NCBI RefSeq assembly: GCF_014466955.1
Contig: NZ_AP023396.1
Location: forward strand, 3,472,001-3,536,000
Direction: 5' to 3'
Length of the DNA stretch: 64,000 nt
DNA from: Nocardia wallacei
GTDB lineage: Bacteria > Actinomycetota > Actinomycetes > Mycobacteriales > Mycobacteriaceae
Below, piece by piece: positions 33,262 to 42,236 of this stretch (position 1 is the stretch's first letter; every line of letters starts with the position of its first letter). The translations under genes were made by a program, and so were the position numbers. The notes beneath the pieces were generated by a model. It worked only from the letters and a program-made list of their open reading frames with translations. It did no database searches and was not told the DNA's origin.

Positions 33262-34335
33262 ATGGCCTTGCAGCAGTTCCGTCGCGGGCGTTTCCGCCGG
33301 GTGGCGATCGTCGTCGTGGTGATCCTGCTGGCGGCCGCCTGCGGTGCGGCGGGGGCGTCGTTCGGTGGTACGACGGCGGGGCATGCGCGACCGGCCGGCG
33401 CGGGCCACGAGGTCGACGGCGACAACTTCGCCTGGGACCCGTGCGGCTACCTCAGCGCCGAGATGTACGCGGACCTGGCCGAGCGCGACAAGACCGGTCG
33501 CCCGCGCATCCAGATCAAACCGCACAACTTCGACACCTGCGAGGCATCGGTCGACCTGCCCGACAGCCCGCGGCTGCTGACCGTGGCGGTGACCAAGCGC
33601 CAGCGCGGCATGGGCAACGATGTCGAGCGCGACGACGAATACACCGTGCGCGCCGAGGGCGACTGGAAGGTGGCCGAGCAGCGGGCGCCGCAGCGCGGTG
33701 AGTGCGCTCGCGTCGTCTATTCGGCCGACACCTCGTTCTCGATCCAATCCCACGCCGACCGGCCCGCCAACGATCGGGTCGATCCGTGCGCCGCCGCCGA
33801 TCGCGCCACCCGGTCGCTGCTGACCGTGCTGCACACCGGGGTCATCGGCACATTGGATTTCCCGCCGCAGTCGCAGGGGCATGTCGACCTGTGCTCGGCA
33901 CTGACCGAAACCGATGTCACCGCCGTCGTGGAATTCCCCGGCGGGCGGTCGCAGCGGCCGGGCCGCCGGGCGGCCCACGAATGCATGTGGCGGTCCACCG
34001 CCGAGGACGGCCGGACCGCCGAGGTCCTGTTCCTCACCCATCTGGACGTGTCGCCGCCGCGCACGCTGGGCGCCGGCTACACGCGCACCACGATCGCGGG
34101 GCGCGACACCATCATGCACCGGGTCACGACAGCGGGAACGTCCTGCATCGCCGTACTGGAGGGCCGGACCTGGCCCTCCTGGCCCGGTAACCAGCTGTTC
34201 CAGCTGGATTATCCGGCGCCGAAGGCATTGGTGGAGAACGCGACCCTGCTGGTGCGCCCGGCCGACGGGAACATCGACACCGCCTGCCGCGCCGCCGAGG
34301 CGCTGGCCGCCAGGGCCTGGCCTCGGATGCCGTGA
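33262..34335 (+). CDS. DUF3558-like lipoprotein
   Basis: A 357-residue exported lipoprotein. A basic N-terminus and a hydrophobic helix lead to the lipobox LAAAC at about residue 27. The mature part has two similar halves. Each starts with a W-D/D-P-C or D-L-C motif followed by a small helix (WDPCGYLSAEMYADLA and VDLCSALTETDVTAVVEF), the pattern of DUF3558 domains in Nocardia and relatives, so this is probably a tandem version. Paired cysteines further along (DTCEAS, GTSCIAV) suggest disulfides outside the membrane. The function is unknown. A GAGGGGGAG ribosome-binding site precedes the ATG. Confidence 0.8.
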   Translation: MALQQFRRGRFRRVAIVVVVILLAAACGAAGASFGGTTAGHARPAGAGHEVDGDNFAWDPCGYLSAEMYADLAERDKTGRPRIQIKPHNFDTCEASVDLPDSPRLLTVAVTKRQRGMGNDVERDDEYTVRAEGDWKVAEQRAPQRGECARVVYSADTSFSIQSHADRPANDRVDPCAAADRATRSLLTVLHTGVIGTLDFPPQSQGHVDLCSALTETDVTAVVEFPGGRSQRPGRRAAHECMWRSTAEDGRTAEVLFLTHLDVSPPRTLGAGYTRTTIAGRDTIMHRVTTAGTSCIAVLEGRTWPSWPGNQLFQLDYPAPKALVENATLLVRPADGNIDTACRAAEALAARAWPRMP

Positions 34336-34365
34336 CCCGGGGTCCGGCATCCGGGGGCCGGTCGA

Positions 34366-35106
34366 TTACCAGTGCACCGTCACCGGGTCACCCACGGCGA
34401 CAGTGTTGTAGTACCACTGGGCGTCGTCGGGCGGCAGGTTGATGCAGCCGTGGCTGACATTGGCGTTACCCTGCGAGTCCACCGACCACGGTGCCGAGTG
34501 GACGAAGACTCCGCCCCAGGTCAGCCGCTCGGCGAACTCACCGGTGAGCAGATAGCCGTCCGGATCGCTGAGCGGGATGCCGATCGTGCGGGAGTCGAAG
34601 GTGATACTCCGGAACTTCTCCATCACCGGGAACGTGCCGACCGGCGTCTCGTGGCCGGGCTTGCCCATCGAGGCGGGCATCACCCGCGGCGGTTGACCGG
34701 GGACGTACACGGTGAAGGTGTGCGCGGACATGTCGGCGTCGGCGGTGGTGCCGCCGCCGGTTCGGAAGTCCGTGCGGGCGTTGCCGACGGTGACCGTCAG
34801 CGGGGTGTTCGCGGGCAGGAATCCGGCGGGATGCCAGACCAGCTCGCTGTCACCGTTCCACGTGAACGTGCCGTCCAGGGTGCCGACGCGGACCGCGTGC
34901 TCGGCGCGGGCCCGATCGGCGACCGGGGCGGCGAAACGGACGGTGACCGGATGCGCGATGCCGACGACCGCGCCGTCGGCCGGTGAAATCGATTGCACGG
35001 GTGAGAGCTGCGGTGCCACCCTCACCGCCGCCGCCGTGCCGGATGTGATCGCCGCGAGCGCCGCGATCAGGATCGCCAGGAACAGATGCCTGATCATGTT
35101 CCGCAT
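34366..35106 (-). CDS. L,D-transpeptidase (YkuD family) with Ig-like domain
   Basis: A 246-residue secreted enzyme with a signal peptide over residues 1-27 (no lipobox). An Ig-like domain of about 80 residues opens with SPADGAVVGIAHPVTVRF, and the YkuD catalytic domain follows. The active site is intact: VFVHSAPW and NVSHGCINLP supply the His and the nucleophilic Cys. It forms 3-3 crosslinks in peptidoglycan or attaches proteins to it, as in the mycobacterial Ldt enzymes, which have the same Ig-YkuD order. It is divergent from the esterase at 35327 across an AT-richer promoter region. Confidence 0.93.
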   Translation of the reverse strand: MRNMIRHLFLAILIAALAAITSGTAAAVRVAPQLSPVQSISPADGAVVGIAHPVTVRFAAPVADRARAEHAVRVGTLDGTFTWNGDSELVWHPAGFLPANTPLTVTVGNARTDFRTGGGTTADADMSAHTFTVYVPGQPPRVMPASMGKPGHETPVGTFPVMEKFRSITFDSRTIGIPLSDPDGYLLTGEFAERLTWGGVFVHSAPWSVDSQGNANVSHGCINLPPDDAQWYYNTVAVGDPVTVHW

Positions 35107-35326
35107 GGCTCCACCCCCTCAGGTGTGGTTATGAGACGTTCATCTTAGATCTCCATGATCATGTACGCCTCCGGAATGTTTTCGGTTCGTGATCAAAAGG
35201 TGGCCTGTCGCAACATATCTCGCAGCAGTCCATCTGTTATGGGCGTACCCGTTGTCTCGTCCCGTAACCGGACATATCGGACGGTTGCGCGGCGCTCGGC
35301 CGCGCGGCTCCGTAGCATCGGGGATC

Positions 35327-36583
35327 GTGCTGCGAGGCGAGGTGGAGGCCGGGGCCGGGGAAACGGCGGCGGACGCCGCCGCGCGACCGCGGCGGCGATG
35401 GTGGACGCCGGTGCGCGGCCTGCTGCTGTCCGTCGCGGTGCTGCTGGGGCTCTACACATTGCTCGCACAGCTGCTCGCCCTCCTGCCCGTGCCGTGGACG
35501 CGGCCGCTGCTGCGAGTAAGTTTCGCGCAACTCGTCGTGCTGGGCCTGGGCTGGTTCCGCGACTGGCTCGGCTCATGGAACCTCGTGCTCGCCTGCGCCG
35601 CGGTGCTCGCGGCGCTGCTGGCGGTCCGGCTGCGCGGCACGTGGCCGACCGGGGCGATCACCGCGGTGACCGCGGCGGGACTGGTGATGTGCCTGGTCAC
35701 CGCCACCGGGCTGGCGCTGTCCGCGCACACGGCGACCGGCCGATGGGTGCTGTTCGCGCCGATCCCCCTAGTCACCGCGGGGAAATCGCCGGACGAGACG
35801 ATCACCTACGCGACCCTCGACGGTCAGCCGCTGCGGGCGGATCTGTACCTGCCCGCCGCCCGGCCGGACCCGGCGCCGCTGGTGGTGCACATCCACGGCG
35901 GCGGATTCGTCGGCGGCAGCAAGGGGCCCGGCCCGTACAACCACTGGCTCGCCGAGCAGGGCTACGCCGTCCTCGACGTGGACTACCGGCTGGCCGACGC
36001 CGACCACCCGCGCTGGAACACCGAGGACGCCGATGTCGGCTGCGCGCTGACGTGGGCGGCGGCGCACGCCCGGAAATACCGCTGGGACCTCGAGCGCGTC
36101 GCCACCTTCGGCGGCTCGGCGGGCGGCAACCTCGCGATCAACGTGGCGTACAAGGCCAACGCGGGACGTCTGCGGCCCAGTTGCGGCACCGCCACGGAAT
36201 TGCCGAAGGTGCGCGCGGTGGTCGCCGTCTACCCGGCCGTGGACCTCAGCGGTTCCGCGGCCGACACCGCACAGGGCGAGTCGCTGTCCCGGCAATACCT
36301 CGGCGGCCCGGCCGCCACTTTCCCGGAGCGCTACGCCGCCACCGACTCCGCGCCCCAGATCACCCCGGCCGCCCCGCCGACCCTGCTCTTCCACGGCCGC
36401 GGTGACCATCTCGTCTTCGCCTCGCGCACAGCCGAATTCGCGGACGAGCTGACCGCGGCCGGGGTTGCCAACCGCCTCGTCGAACTACCGTATCTCGACC
36501 ACGGCTTCGACACCGAAGCCCTCAACACCGGCGCCCAGGTCGGCCGCGCCATCGCCCTCGACTGGCTGGACCGCCACACGTGA
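35327..36583 (+). CDS. Membrane-anchored alpha/beta hydrolase
   Basis: A 418-residue esterase with an N-terminal membrane part of about four hydrophobic segments (residues of about 25-150) and a catalytic domain outside or at the membrane. The oxyanion motif is HIHGGGFVGG, the nucleophile elbow is FGGSAGG (Ser), and the acid and His lie in HGRGDHLVF and LPYLDHGF. I chose GTG at 35327 because the upstream in-frame extension back to 35189 is AT-rich and reads as non-coding. Related Nocardia and mycobacterial proteins of this layout are annotated as lipases or esterases; the substrate is unknown. Confidence 0.87.
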   Translation: MLRGEVEAGAGETAADAAARPRRRWWTPVRGLLLSVAVLLGLYTLLAQLLALLPVPWTRPLLRVSFAQLVVLGLGWFRDWLGSWNLVLACAAVLAALLAVRLRGTWPTGAITAVTAAGLVMCLVTATGLALSAHTATGRWVLFAPIPLVTAGKSPDETITYATLDGQPLRADLYLPAARPDPAPLVVHIHGGGFVGGSKGPGPYNHWLAEQGYAVLDVDYRLADADHPRWNTEDADVGCALTWAAAHARKYRWDLERVATFGGSAGGNLAINVAYKANAGRLRPSCGTATELPKVRAVVAVYPAVDLSGSAADTAQGESLSRQYLGGPAATFPERYAATDSAPQITPAAPPTLLFHGRGDHLVFASRTAEFADELTAAGVANRLVELPYLDHGFDTEALNTGAQVGRAIALDWLDRHT

Positions 36584-36599
36584 GGGATGCATTTCTTGG

Positions 36600-36812
36600 C
36601 CTCCGCTTCGCTGCGGCGGGTTTTCGGCGCCCTGTGGCTCGGTTTTCGGGTGCCGCTGCTGGCTCCTTCGTCGCGAACGCAGCGGCACCCGAAAACCGAG
36701 CCGCGCCGAAAACCGTTGTGGCTGCTGGGGGCGCGAAGGGTCGGTCGTCGCTGCGCAGCGGCACCCGAATCCGAGCCGCGCCGGACAGCGTTGTGGTTGC
36801 GGGGGCGGGAAG
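36600..36812. repeat. Palindromic intergenic repeat block
   Basis: A 21-bp perfect inverted repeat lies at 36638-36658 and 36680-36700 with a 21-base loop. It is flanked by a further 12-bp pair (GGTTTTCGGCGC at 36619-36630, GCGCCGAAAACC at 36703-36714). The right half then recurs as an imperfect direct repeat (36679-36738 and 36755-36810, both starting GCAGCGGCACCCGAA). The block fills the gap between the esterase and the convergent cyclodeaminase gene. The left edge carries CCTCCGCTTCGCT, a 13-mer found again in the loop of the palindrome at 59865-59952. It looks like an extragenic palindromic repeat family. Confidence 0.75.
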
Positions 36813-36826
36813 AGTCGCTGGGGCGG

Positions 36827-37483
36827 TCAGCTCGTGATGGCGGCTACTACGTCGGCGTGCAGGGCATCGGCGCGAGCGACGATCTCCTCTATGGTGCGCA
36901 GGGCGGGGGCGAATTCGGCGCCGTGGTCCTCGTGCAGGGAGGCGACGTTGATGGCGATGTTCAGCTGTGAGCTGGTGGCGGCGGCGCGGGCGGCGTCGGC
37001 GGCCGCGCCGATGTCGGTCACCACGTTCGGGTTGCCGATCGGCAGCAGATCTGTTGCCAGGGAAAGGATTTCGTCCGCCTCGGCGACGACGGCGGCGGGC
37101 ACCCGAGCGGCCTGCAGTAGCGCGGCCGTGATCGCCTCGGTGCGGGCGGCGGTCTCGGTGTCGGTCGACTTGGGCAGCTTGTAGGCCGCGCCGACCGCGG
37201 TGAAGGCGGCCGCGTCGGCCTCGGCGAGCGCCAGCGCGCGCTCGCGGGCCGCGTCGGCGGCGGCGATGATGCGGTCGATCACGGGACGGTTGTCGGCGTC
37301 CTTGGCGCGGGTGGTGTAGCGGGCCACCATGGCCACCAGCGCGGCCCCCTGCGCGGCGTGCAGGGCGGCCACCGCGCCGCCGCCGGGCGCCGGGATCTTC
37401 GCCGCCAGATCCTCGAGGTACCGCCCGATCGCCGCCTCCCCGAACGTCGTGGTCTGCGGCGACGACGTGGTGTCCTGAGACAT
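36827..37483 (-). CDS. Cyclodeaminase/cyclohydrolase family protein (FTCD C-terminal type)
   Basis: A 218-residue helical protein of the formiminotransferase-cyclodeaminase C-terminal family. The typical opening IGRYLEDLAAKIPAPGGGAVAAL contains the PAPGGG loop, and the family's long helices continue with AMVARYT and IGNPNVVTDIGAAADAARAA. Members act as formimidoyl-THF cyclodeaminase or as methenyl-THF cyclohydrolase (FchA). No formiminotransferase gene is nearby, so cyclohydrolase is the better guess. That is interesting because the FolD-like protein upstream lacks the residue needed for that step. It converges on the esterase, with the palindromic repeat block between them. Confidence 0.88.
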   Translation of the reverse strand: MSQDTTSSPQTTTFGEAAIGRYLEDLAAKIPAPGGGAVAALHAAQGAALVAMVARYTTRAKDADNRPVIDRIIAAADAARERALALAEADAAAFTAVGAAYKLPKSTDTETAARTEAITAALLQAARVPAAVVAEADEILSLATDLLPIGNPNVVTDIGAAADAARAAATSSQLNIAINVASLHEDHGAEFAPALRTIEEIVARADALHADVVAAITS

Positions 37484-37693
37484 GCTGCGGGGCCTCCCGT
37501 TTCGAAGATCGGCATGCGGTTCGCCGACAACCGTACCGGGCGCGGCGGGGCCGTCCGACGCGAGGCCGGTACCGGGGCGCGTCCGCCCTCACGACCGGGG
37601 CGCCCCGGCAGGCGGTGACGGCCACGCCGAAGTCCTGTCCGGCGCGCCGCCCTGGGCGCGGACGGCACGGGAAGACTGGGTAGGTTCGGGTCC

Positions 37694-38731
37694 ATGCGTA
37701 TCGGACTGGGCATCAACTATGCGGGCGGCTTCAAAGAGGTGGCGGCGGAGGTCGCCGATCTGGAGCGGGCGGGCCTCGACATCGCCTTCGTGCCCGAGGC
37801 GTACTCCTACGACGCCGTCAGCGGGCTGGGCTACCTCGCCGCCAAGACCGAACGCGTGCAATTGGCCTCCGGCATCCTGCAGCTCTACACCCGCACCCCC
37901 ACGCTGACCGCCATGACCGCCGCCGGTCTGGACTACGTCTCCGACGGCCGCTACATCCTCGGCCTGGGCGCGTCCGGCCCGCAGGTGATCGAGGGCTTCC
38001 ACGGCGTGCCCTACGACGCGCCGATCGGCCGCACGCGCGAGGTGGTCGAGATCTGCCGCCGGGTGTGGCGGCGCGAGCGGCTGGAATTCGAGGGCAAGTA
38101 CTACACGATCCCACTGCCCGCCGATCGGGGCACCGGCCTCGGCAAGCCGCTGAAGCTGATCAATCACCCGGTGCGGGACCGGATTCCGGTGCTGCTGGCC
38201 GCGCTCGGCCCGAAGAACGTCGAACTCGCGGCCGAGATCGCCGAGGGCTGGCAGCCGATCTTCTTCCTGCCCGAGAAGGCGAACGACGTCTGGGGCGACG
38301 CGCTGGCCGCCGGGAAGGCCAAGCGCGACGCGGCCCTGGGCGAGCTGGACGTGTACGCCGGACCTGCCCTGGCCATCGGCGACAATGTCGAGGGCCTGCG
38401 CGAGTTCGTCAAGCCGCACCTGGCGTTGTACATCGGCGGCATGGGCGCCAAGGGCAAGAACTTCTACCACACACTGGCCACCAAGTACGGCTACGGCGCC
38501 GAGGCCGACCGCATCCAGGAGCTGTATCTGGCCGGTGAGAAGGACGCGGCGGCCGCGACCGTGCCCGACGAACTGGTCCGCGACATCTCCCTGATCGGTC
38601 CGGCCGGCTTCGTCAAGGAACGTGTCGCGGCCTTCCGCGAGGCGGGCGTCACGGTACTGAACGTGGTCCCGCTGGCCGGCACCCCGGCCGAGCGGGTCGA
38701 GCTGATCGAGCAGCTGCGCGACCTGGTCTGA
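37694..38731 (+). CDS. LLM-class F420-dependent oxidoreductase
   Basis: This 345-residue luciferase-like monooxygenase-fold protein opens with MRIGLGINYAGGFKEVAAEV and has the TIM-barrel pattern, including YILGLGASGPQVIEGFHGVPYD and PVLLAALGPKNVELAAEIAEGW. It matches the actinobacterial subgroup related to Rv3520c, which uses the deazaflavin F420. These enzymes reduce or oxidise lipids or xenobiotics in the cytosol; the substrate is unknown. The ATG at 37694 begins the conserved N-terminal strand, so the start is clear. It stands alone; the STAS gene converges on it from the right. Confidence 0.92.
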   Translation: MRIGLGINYAGGFKEVAAEVADLERAGLDIAFVPEAYSYDAVSGLGYLAAKTERVQLASGILQLYTRTPTLTAMTAAGLDYVSDGRYILGLGASGPQVIEGFHGVPYDAPIGRTREVVEICRRVWRRERLEFEGKYYTIPLPADRGTGLGKPLKLINHPVRDRIPVLLAALGPKNVELAAEIAEGWQPIFFLPEKANDVWGDALAAGKAKRDAALGELDVYAGPALAIGDNVEGLREFVKPHLALYIGGMGAKGKNFYHTLATKYGYGAEADRIQELYLAGEKDAAAATVPDELVRDISLIGPAGFVKERVAAFREAGVTVLNVVPLAGTPAERVELIEQLRDLV

Positions 38732-38752
38732 GCCGCCGCGGCCGGGCGCGCG

Positions 38753-39151
38753 TCAGCCTTCGCGCAGCCCGGCCAGGGCTTCGTCCAAGGTCGGATGCAG
38801 GGCGAAGACCTGGTCGAGATTGGTCATCTTGAGCTGGCGTCCCGTGGCCGGACCGTCGGCGACCACCGCGATGCGGGTCGATTGCCCGGCCCGCTGGTGC
38901 GCGCCGACGAGTGCGGCCATCCCGGCGGAGGCCAGGAACGTCACCTGCAGCAGGTCGATGATCAAGGCCGCCGGGCTGCCGCTCAGCGCCGCATCGATCG
39001 CGTTCTCCAGTGCGGGTGCGGTCGCCAGGTCGACCTCACCGGCCACCGTGAGGACGGTCGCTTCGTCGTGCACCGAGACCGAGGTGGTCATCGCGTCGGC
39101 GAGGGGATACGCGTCTCCGGAAGTATTGGTCACATCAAGACAATCTGCCAT
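38753..39151 (-). CDS. STAS-domain anti-sigma factor antagonist
   Basis: A 132-residue protein with a short variable N-terminus and one STAS domain from about residue 22: VHDEATVLTVAGEVDLATAP, IIDLLQVTFLASAGMAALVG and a final helix. The phosphoacceptor serine is in ASAGM, the position phosphorylated by RsbW-type kinases in SpoIIAA/RsbV proteins. When dephosphorylated such proteins bind the anti-sigma kinase and free the sigma factor. It lies just downstream of the PP2C-kinase gene (39295-41607) on the same strand, so it is probably that enzyme's substrate. The ATG at 39151 is the likely start. Confidence 0.9.
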   Translation of the reverse strand: MADCLDVTNTSGDAYPLADAMTTSVSVHDEATVLTVAGEVDLATAPALENAIDAALSGSPAALIIDLLQVTFLASAGMAALVGAHQRAGQSTRIAVVADGPATGRQLKMTNLDQVFALHPTLDEALAGLREG

Positions 39152-39294
39152 GAACCCGCTCTCCCCGCTGCATCGTCGTCGTATTGACCGGTGTTTCGTA
39201 GTTCTGCCCGCCGCGAAAACCGCAGGTGCACGGGTGTTCCGGACGGCAGCGAGCGGTCGCTGGCGGGATTGCGCCGCCGTGTCGCCTCTGCGCA

Positions 39295-41607
39295 TCAGAT
39301 CCGGCTGGCGGCCGAGAAGGTGACCGCGGGCAGCTTCACGACCATCCGCACCAGGGTACCCACGCCGGTGTTGTCGATGACGAGTTCGTCGGTCAGCGCG
39401 CGCATCATGGCGATACCGCGCCCGCGCGGGCCCGGGTCCTCCGGCAGCGGCCGCCAGACGCCGGTGTCGGCGACCTCGATGGTGACCTGATTGATCGCGC
39501 AGTCGGCGGTGAGCACCATATCGCCCGGCGCACCGCCCAGATAGGCGTGCTCGATGCTGTTGCTGCACGCCTCGTTGGCGGCGGCGACGATATCGGCGGC
39601 CAGTTCCTGCGGGACCGCGGCCGCGCTCAGCCACGCCGCCAGCTCGCGGCGCACGGCGGCGAGGCGGCCCGCCTCGGCCGGCACGTCCACCCGCAGCGGC
39701 CGCGGCGGCTGCCGGTAGACCACCATGGCCACGTCGTCGTCGTAACCGCCGGCCGGGCGCAGCCGGGACAGCACCGCGTCGGCGACCTCGCGAGGCGGGT
39801 CGTCGGCGGCGCCGGACAATTCGTCGGCCAGTTCGTCGAAGCGCATATTGATGTCGATGCCGCGCTGTTCGACGAGCCCGTCGGTGAACAGCACCAGGGT
39901 CGACCCCGGGGCGAGCGGCGTGGTGGCCTCCGGACGCTGGGGCGGATCGAACGTCGCCAGCGGCACCGCGCGCCCGCCCTCGAGAAGTCGGCCCTTGCCG
40001 CCCGGATCGGCCAGCACCGGCGGCATGTGCCCGGCGCTGGAATAGCGGATCAGGCCGCGCTCGGGATCGAGGATGGCCGCGCACACCGTCGTGCACATCG
40101 CGCCCGGGATGCTGGCGGCGACGGTGTCGAGTTCCCCGAGCAGCTGGGCCGGGCCCGCGCCGCGCAGCAGCAGAGCCCGTGCGGCCGTGCGCAATTGGCC
40201 CATCACCACCGCGGCCGACAACCCACGCCCGACGCAGTCGCCGACCACCAGGCCGATGGTGCCGTTGCGCAGCGGCACCACGTCGTACCAGTCGCCGCCG
40301 ATCTCCAGCGGCGGCAGCGCCGGTTCGTAGTGCACCGAGAACCGCGGCGGCAGTTCGATCGGGCCGAGCATCGCGCGTTGCAGCGTGAGCGAGGTGGAGC
40401 GAGCCTGGTCGAAGTTGCGGGCGCGCTGCACGGCCAGGCTGAGATGCCCGACCAGCAGCGAGAACAACGCCCAGTCACCGGGACTGATGGCCCGCGGCGC
40501 GGCGAAGCGCAACCACAGCGCGGCATCACCGGTCTCGCCCAGCGGGGCCACGATGCCCTCCGAGGTGGAGGCACCCTCCGGGATCGCGAACATCGTCCGG
40601 CCCGGTCGCATCCGGGCCCGGTCGAGTAGCGCCCGCGCCCGGGCGTCGAGCACCTGGCGGGAGACCGCCGCCTCGGATTCCGTTGCGCCGGTGGACGATT
40701 CGCTGCCTTCCGGCTCGGCGTCCGGATTGTCGCCGCCGGTGCTCGCCACCGGTCCGGACACGTACAGTTCGGGCCCGGTCTGACGGTTCGGCCACACCGA
40801 CACCACCGCCGTCTCGGCCCCGATCGCGCGGCGCAGTTCCTCGAGCCCCACCGTGAGCACCTCGACCACGCTGGTGCCGCCCGCCACGGCGGTGGCCAGC
40901 CGCGACACCGCTTGATCGCGGGCCTGCGCGTCGTGCTCGGCGGTGACGTCGCGGATGGTGCCGACGAAGATGCGCTCGTCGTCCTCGGGTTTCACCAGCG
41001 ACGAGGTGCTCACCGCCAGCCACAGTCGCCGGCCGTCGCGGTGGCACACCGGCATCACGAACCGGGCCGCCTCGGTGCCCAGATCCGGATACTTCCCGCC
41101 GTCGTCGGCTGCCCACGGGTGCGGCAAGGGATAGGGCGCGCCGTCGGGGCCGTAGCCGGTGATGGCGCCGAAGGCGGAGTTCACCTCGGTCAGGGTGCCC
41201 CGCGAATCGGCGACGAAGAAGCCGTCCTGCAGCGATTCGACCAGCGCCGTGCGGAACGCGTCGCGCCCCTCCAGGTCCTCGGTGCGCAGCCGCTGCAATT
41301 CGTAGCTGCGGTTGATGTCGAGGAAGCCGCGGGTCGCCACGTCCAGCGCGGCGAGGGTCTGCAGCAGGAATTCCAGCGCGGCCTCGGCGCGATTGCCCGT
41401 CTCGGTGCCCTTGGCGGCGTCGACCAGACCGGCGCGGTCGAGGAGGCGGAAGTGGTGTTCGGTGAGATCGAGGATGCTCACGCCCTCGACCAGGGCACGG
41501 CGGCCGAGCTCGTACCCTTCGGCGAGGGTGTTCTGGGTGGGCGAATCCAGGTGCAGCCGAAGGGCGTTCGCGTAGGCGTCGCGGAATGCCGCGAGCACGG
41601 CGCTCAC
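39295..41607 (-). CDS. PAS-GAF-PP2C phosphatase with C-terminal RsbW-like kinase domain
   Basis: A 770-residue signalling enzyme. An N-terminal helical RsbR/RsbU-like region of about 110 residues (LRLHLDSPTQNTLAEGYELG) is followed by a PAS domain (about 115-225, ESLQDGFFVADSRGTLTEVN) and a GAF-like domain (about 240-390). A SpoIIE-type PP2C phosphatase (about 410-625) has IGGDWYDVVPL, VGDCVGRGLSAA and GGYDDDVAMVV. A C-terminal HATPase_c domain (about 640-770) carries the N-box ANEACSNSIEHAYLG and PRGRGIAMM. It therefore joins phosphatase and kinase in one chain. The GTG start overlaps the RsbX-like stop (GTGA), placing it last in the stressosome operon. It should integrate stress signals and act on STAS antagonists. 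Confidence 0.92.
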   Translation of the reverse strand: MSAVLAAFRDAYANALRLHLDSPTQNTLAEGYELGRRALVEGVSILDLTEHHFRLLDRAGLVDAAKGTETGNRAEAALEFLLQTLAALDVATRGFLDINRSYELQRLRTEDLEGRDAFRTALVESLQDGFFVADSRGTLTEVNSAFGAITGYGPDGAPYPLPHPWAADDGGKYPDLGTEAARFVMPVCHRDGRRLWLAVSTSSLVKPEDDERIFVGTIRDVTAEHDAQARDQAVSRLATAVAGGTSVVEVLTVGLEELRRAIGAETAVVSVWPNRQTGPELYVSGPVASTGGDNPDAEPEGSESSTGATESEAAVSRQVLDARARALLDRARMRPGRTMFAIPEGASTSEGIVAPLGETGDAALWLRFAAPRAISPGDWALFSLLVGHLSLAVQRARNFDQARSTSLTLQRAMLGPIELPPRFSVHYEPALPPLEIGGDWYDVVPLRNGTIGLVVGDCVGRGLSAAVVMGQLRTAARALLLRGAGPAQLLGELDTVAASIPGAMCTTVCAAILDPERGLIRYSSAGHMPPVLADPGGKGRLLEGGRAVPLATFDPPQRPEATTPLAPGSTLVLFTDGLVEQRGIDINMRFDELADELSGAADDPPREVADAVLSRLRPAGGYDDDVAMVVYRQPPRPLRVDVPAEAGRLAAVRRELAAWLSAAAVPQELAADIVAAANEACSNSIEHAYLGGAPGDMVLTADCAINQVTIEVADTGVWRPLPEDPGPRGRGIAMMRALTDELVIDNTGVGTLVRMVVKLPAVTFSAASRI

Positions 41608-42236
41608 GGCGCCGGATCCGTGTGCCCGCGGTGCCGGGCCGCCAGCACCAGCGCGTCGTCGGTGTCCTTGGCGTGGCGGCCGAGGATGTCGGCGGTGATG
41701 TCGGCGGTGGATTTGGCCAGATCGATGGCGTCGACGAAGTCGTCCACGATGCCGTCGGTGGACATCAGCAGCAGATCGCCGGGGCGCACCGCGACCGTCT
41801 GGGTCTGCAGATTGGGAGGCAGCAGATAGCCGACGATGCCGCCGGTCAGCAGGGCGGTCGCGCGCAGGGCGGGTTTGCCGGGCCCGGCCGTCACCACCCG
41901 CGACTCCACGTTCCCGACGCCGAGCCAGTGCAACTCGTCCTCGGAACTGAACAGCGCCAGCGACACCGCCGCCCCGCGGGTGTCGGCCATGGCGCGATGA
42001 CACAGCACCATCAGCACGTCGAGCGGTTCGGCGCGATTCTCCGACAGCACCTGGCCCGCCCGGTCGGCGGCCTCACCGGCCGCGGCGCCGTGGCCCAGCC
42101 CGTCGAGCACCGCGAACAGCACCGCGCCGCCCCCGGCGTCCAGCACCACCGATCGATCCCCCGATACCTTCTGACCGGGTAGGGCACGGCCCGCGACCGC
42201 CCACTCGACCGCGCCGATGTAGCCGTCCTCATACAC
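41604..42236 (-). CDS. RsbX-like SpoIIE-family protein phosphatase
   Basis: This 210-residue stand-alone PP2C domain shows AVLDGLGHGAAAGEAADRA and LLLMSTDGIVDDFVDA, which give the metal-binding aspartates. In Bacillus the matching gene rsbX encodes the feedback phosphatase that dephosphorylates RsbS and RsbR and resets the stressosome. Its place directly after RsbR-RsbS-RsbT supports that role. The ATG at 42236 overlaps the rsbT-like stop by 8 bases, and the stop overlaps the next gene's start. Confidence 0.88.
   Translation of the reverse strand: MYEDGYIGAVEWAVAGRALPGQKVSGDRSVVLDAGGGAVLFAVLDGLGHGAAAGEAADRAGQVLSENRAEPLDVLMVLCHRAMADTRGAAVSLALFSSEDELHWLGVGNVESRVVTAGPGKPALRATALLTGGIVGYLLPPNLQTQTVAVRPGDLLLMSTDGIVDDFVDAIDLAKSTADITADILGRHAKDTDDALVLAARHRGHTDPAP

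Noticed and set aside
36580..36837. An 85-codon plus-strand frame after the esterase gene
   Set aside because: It lies almost wholly in the palindromic repeat block, and its sequence is a by-product of the repeats.
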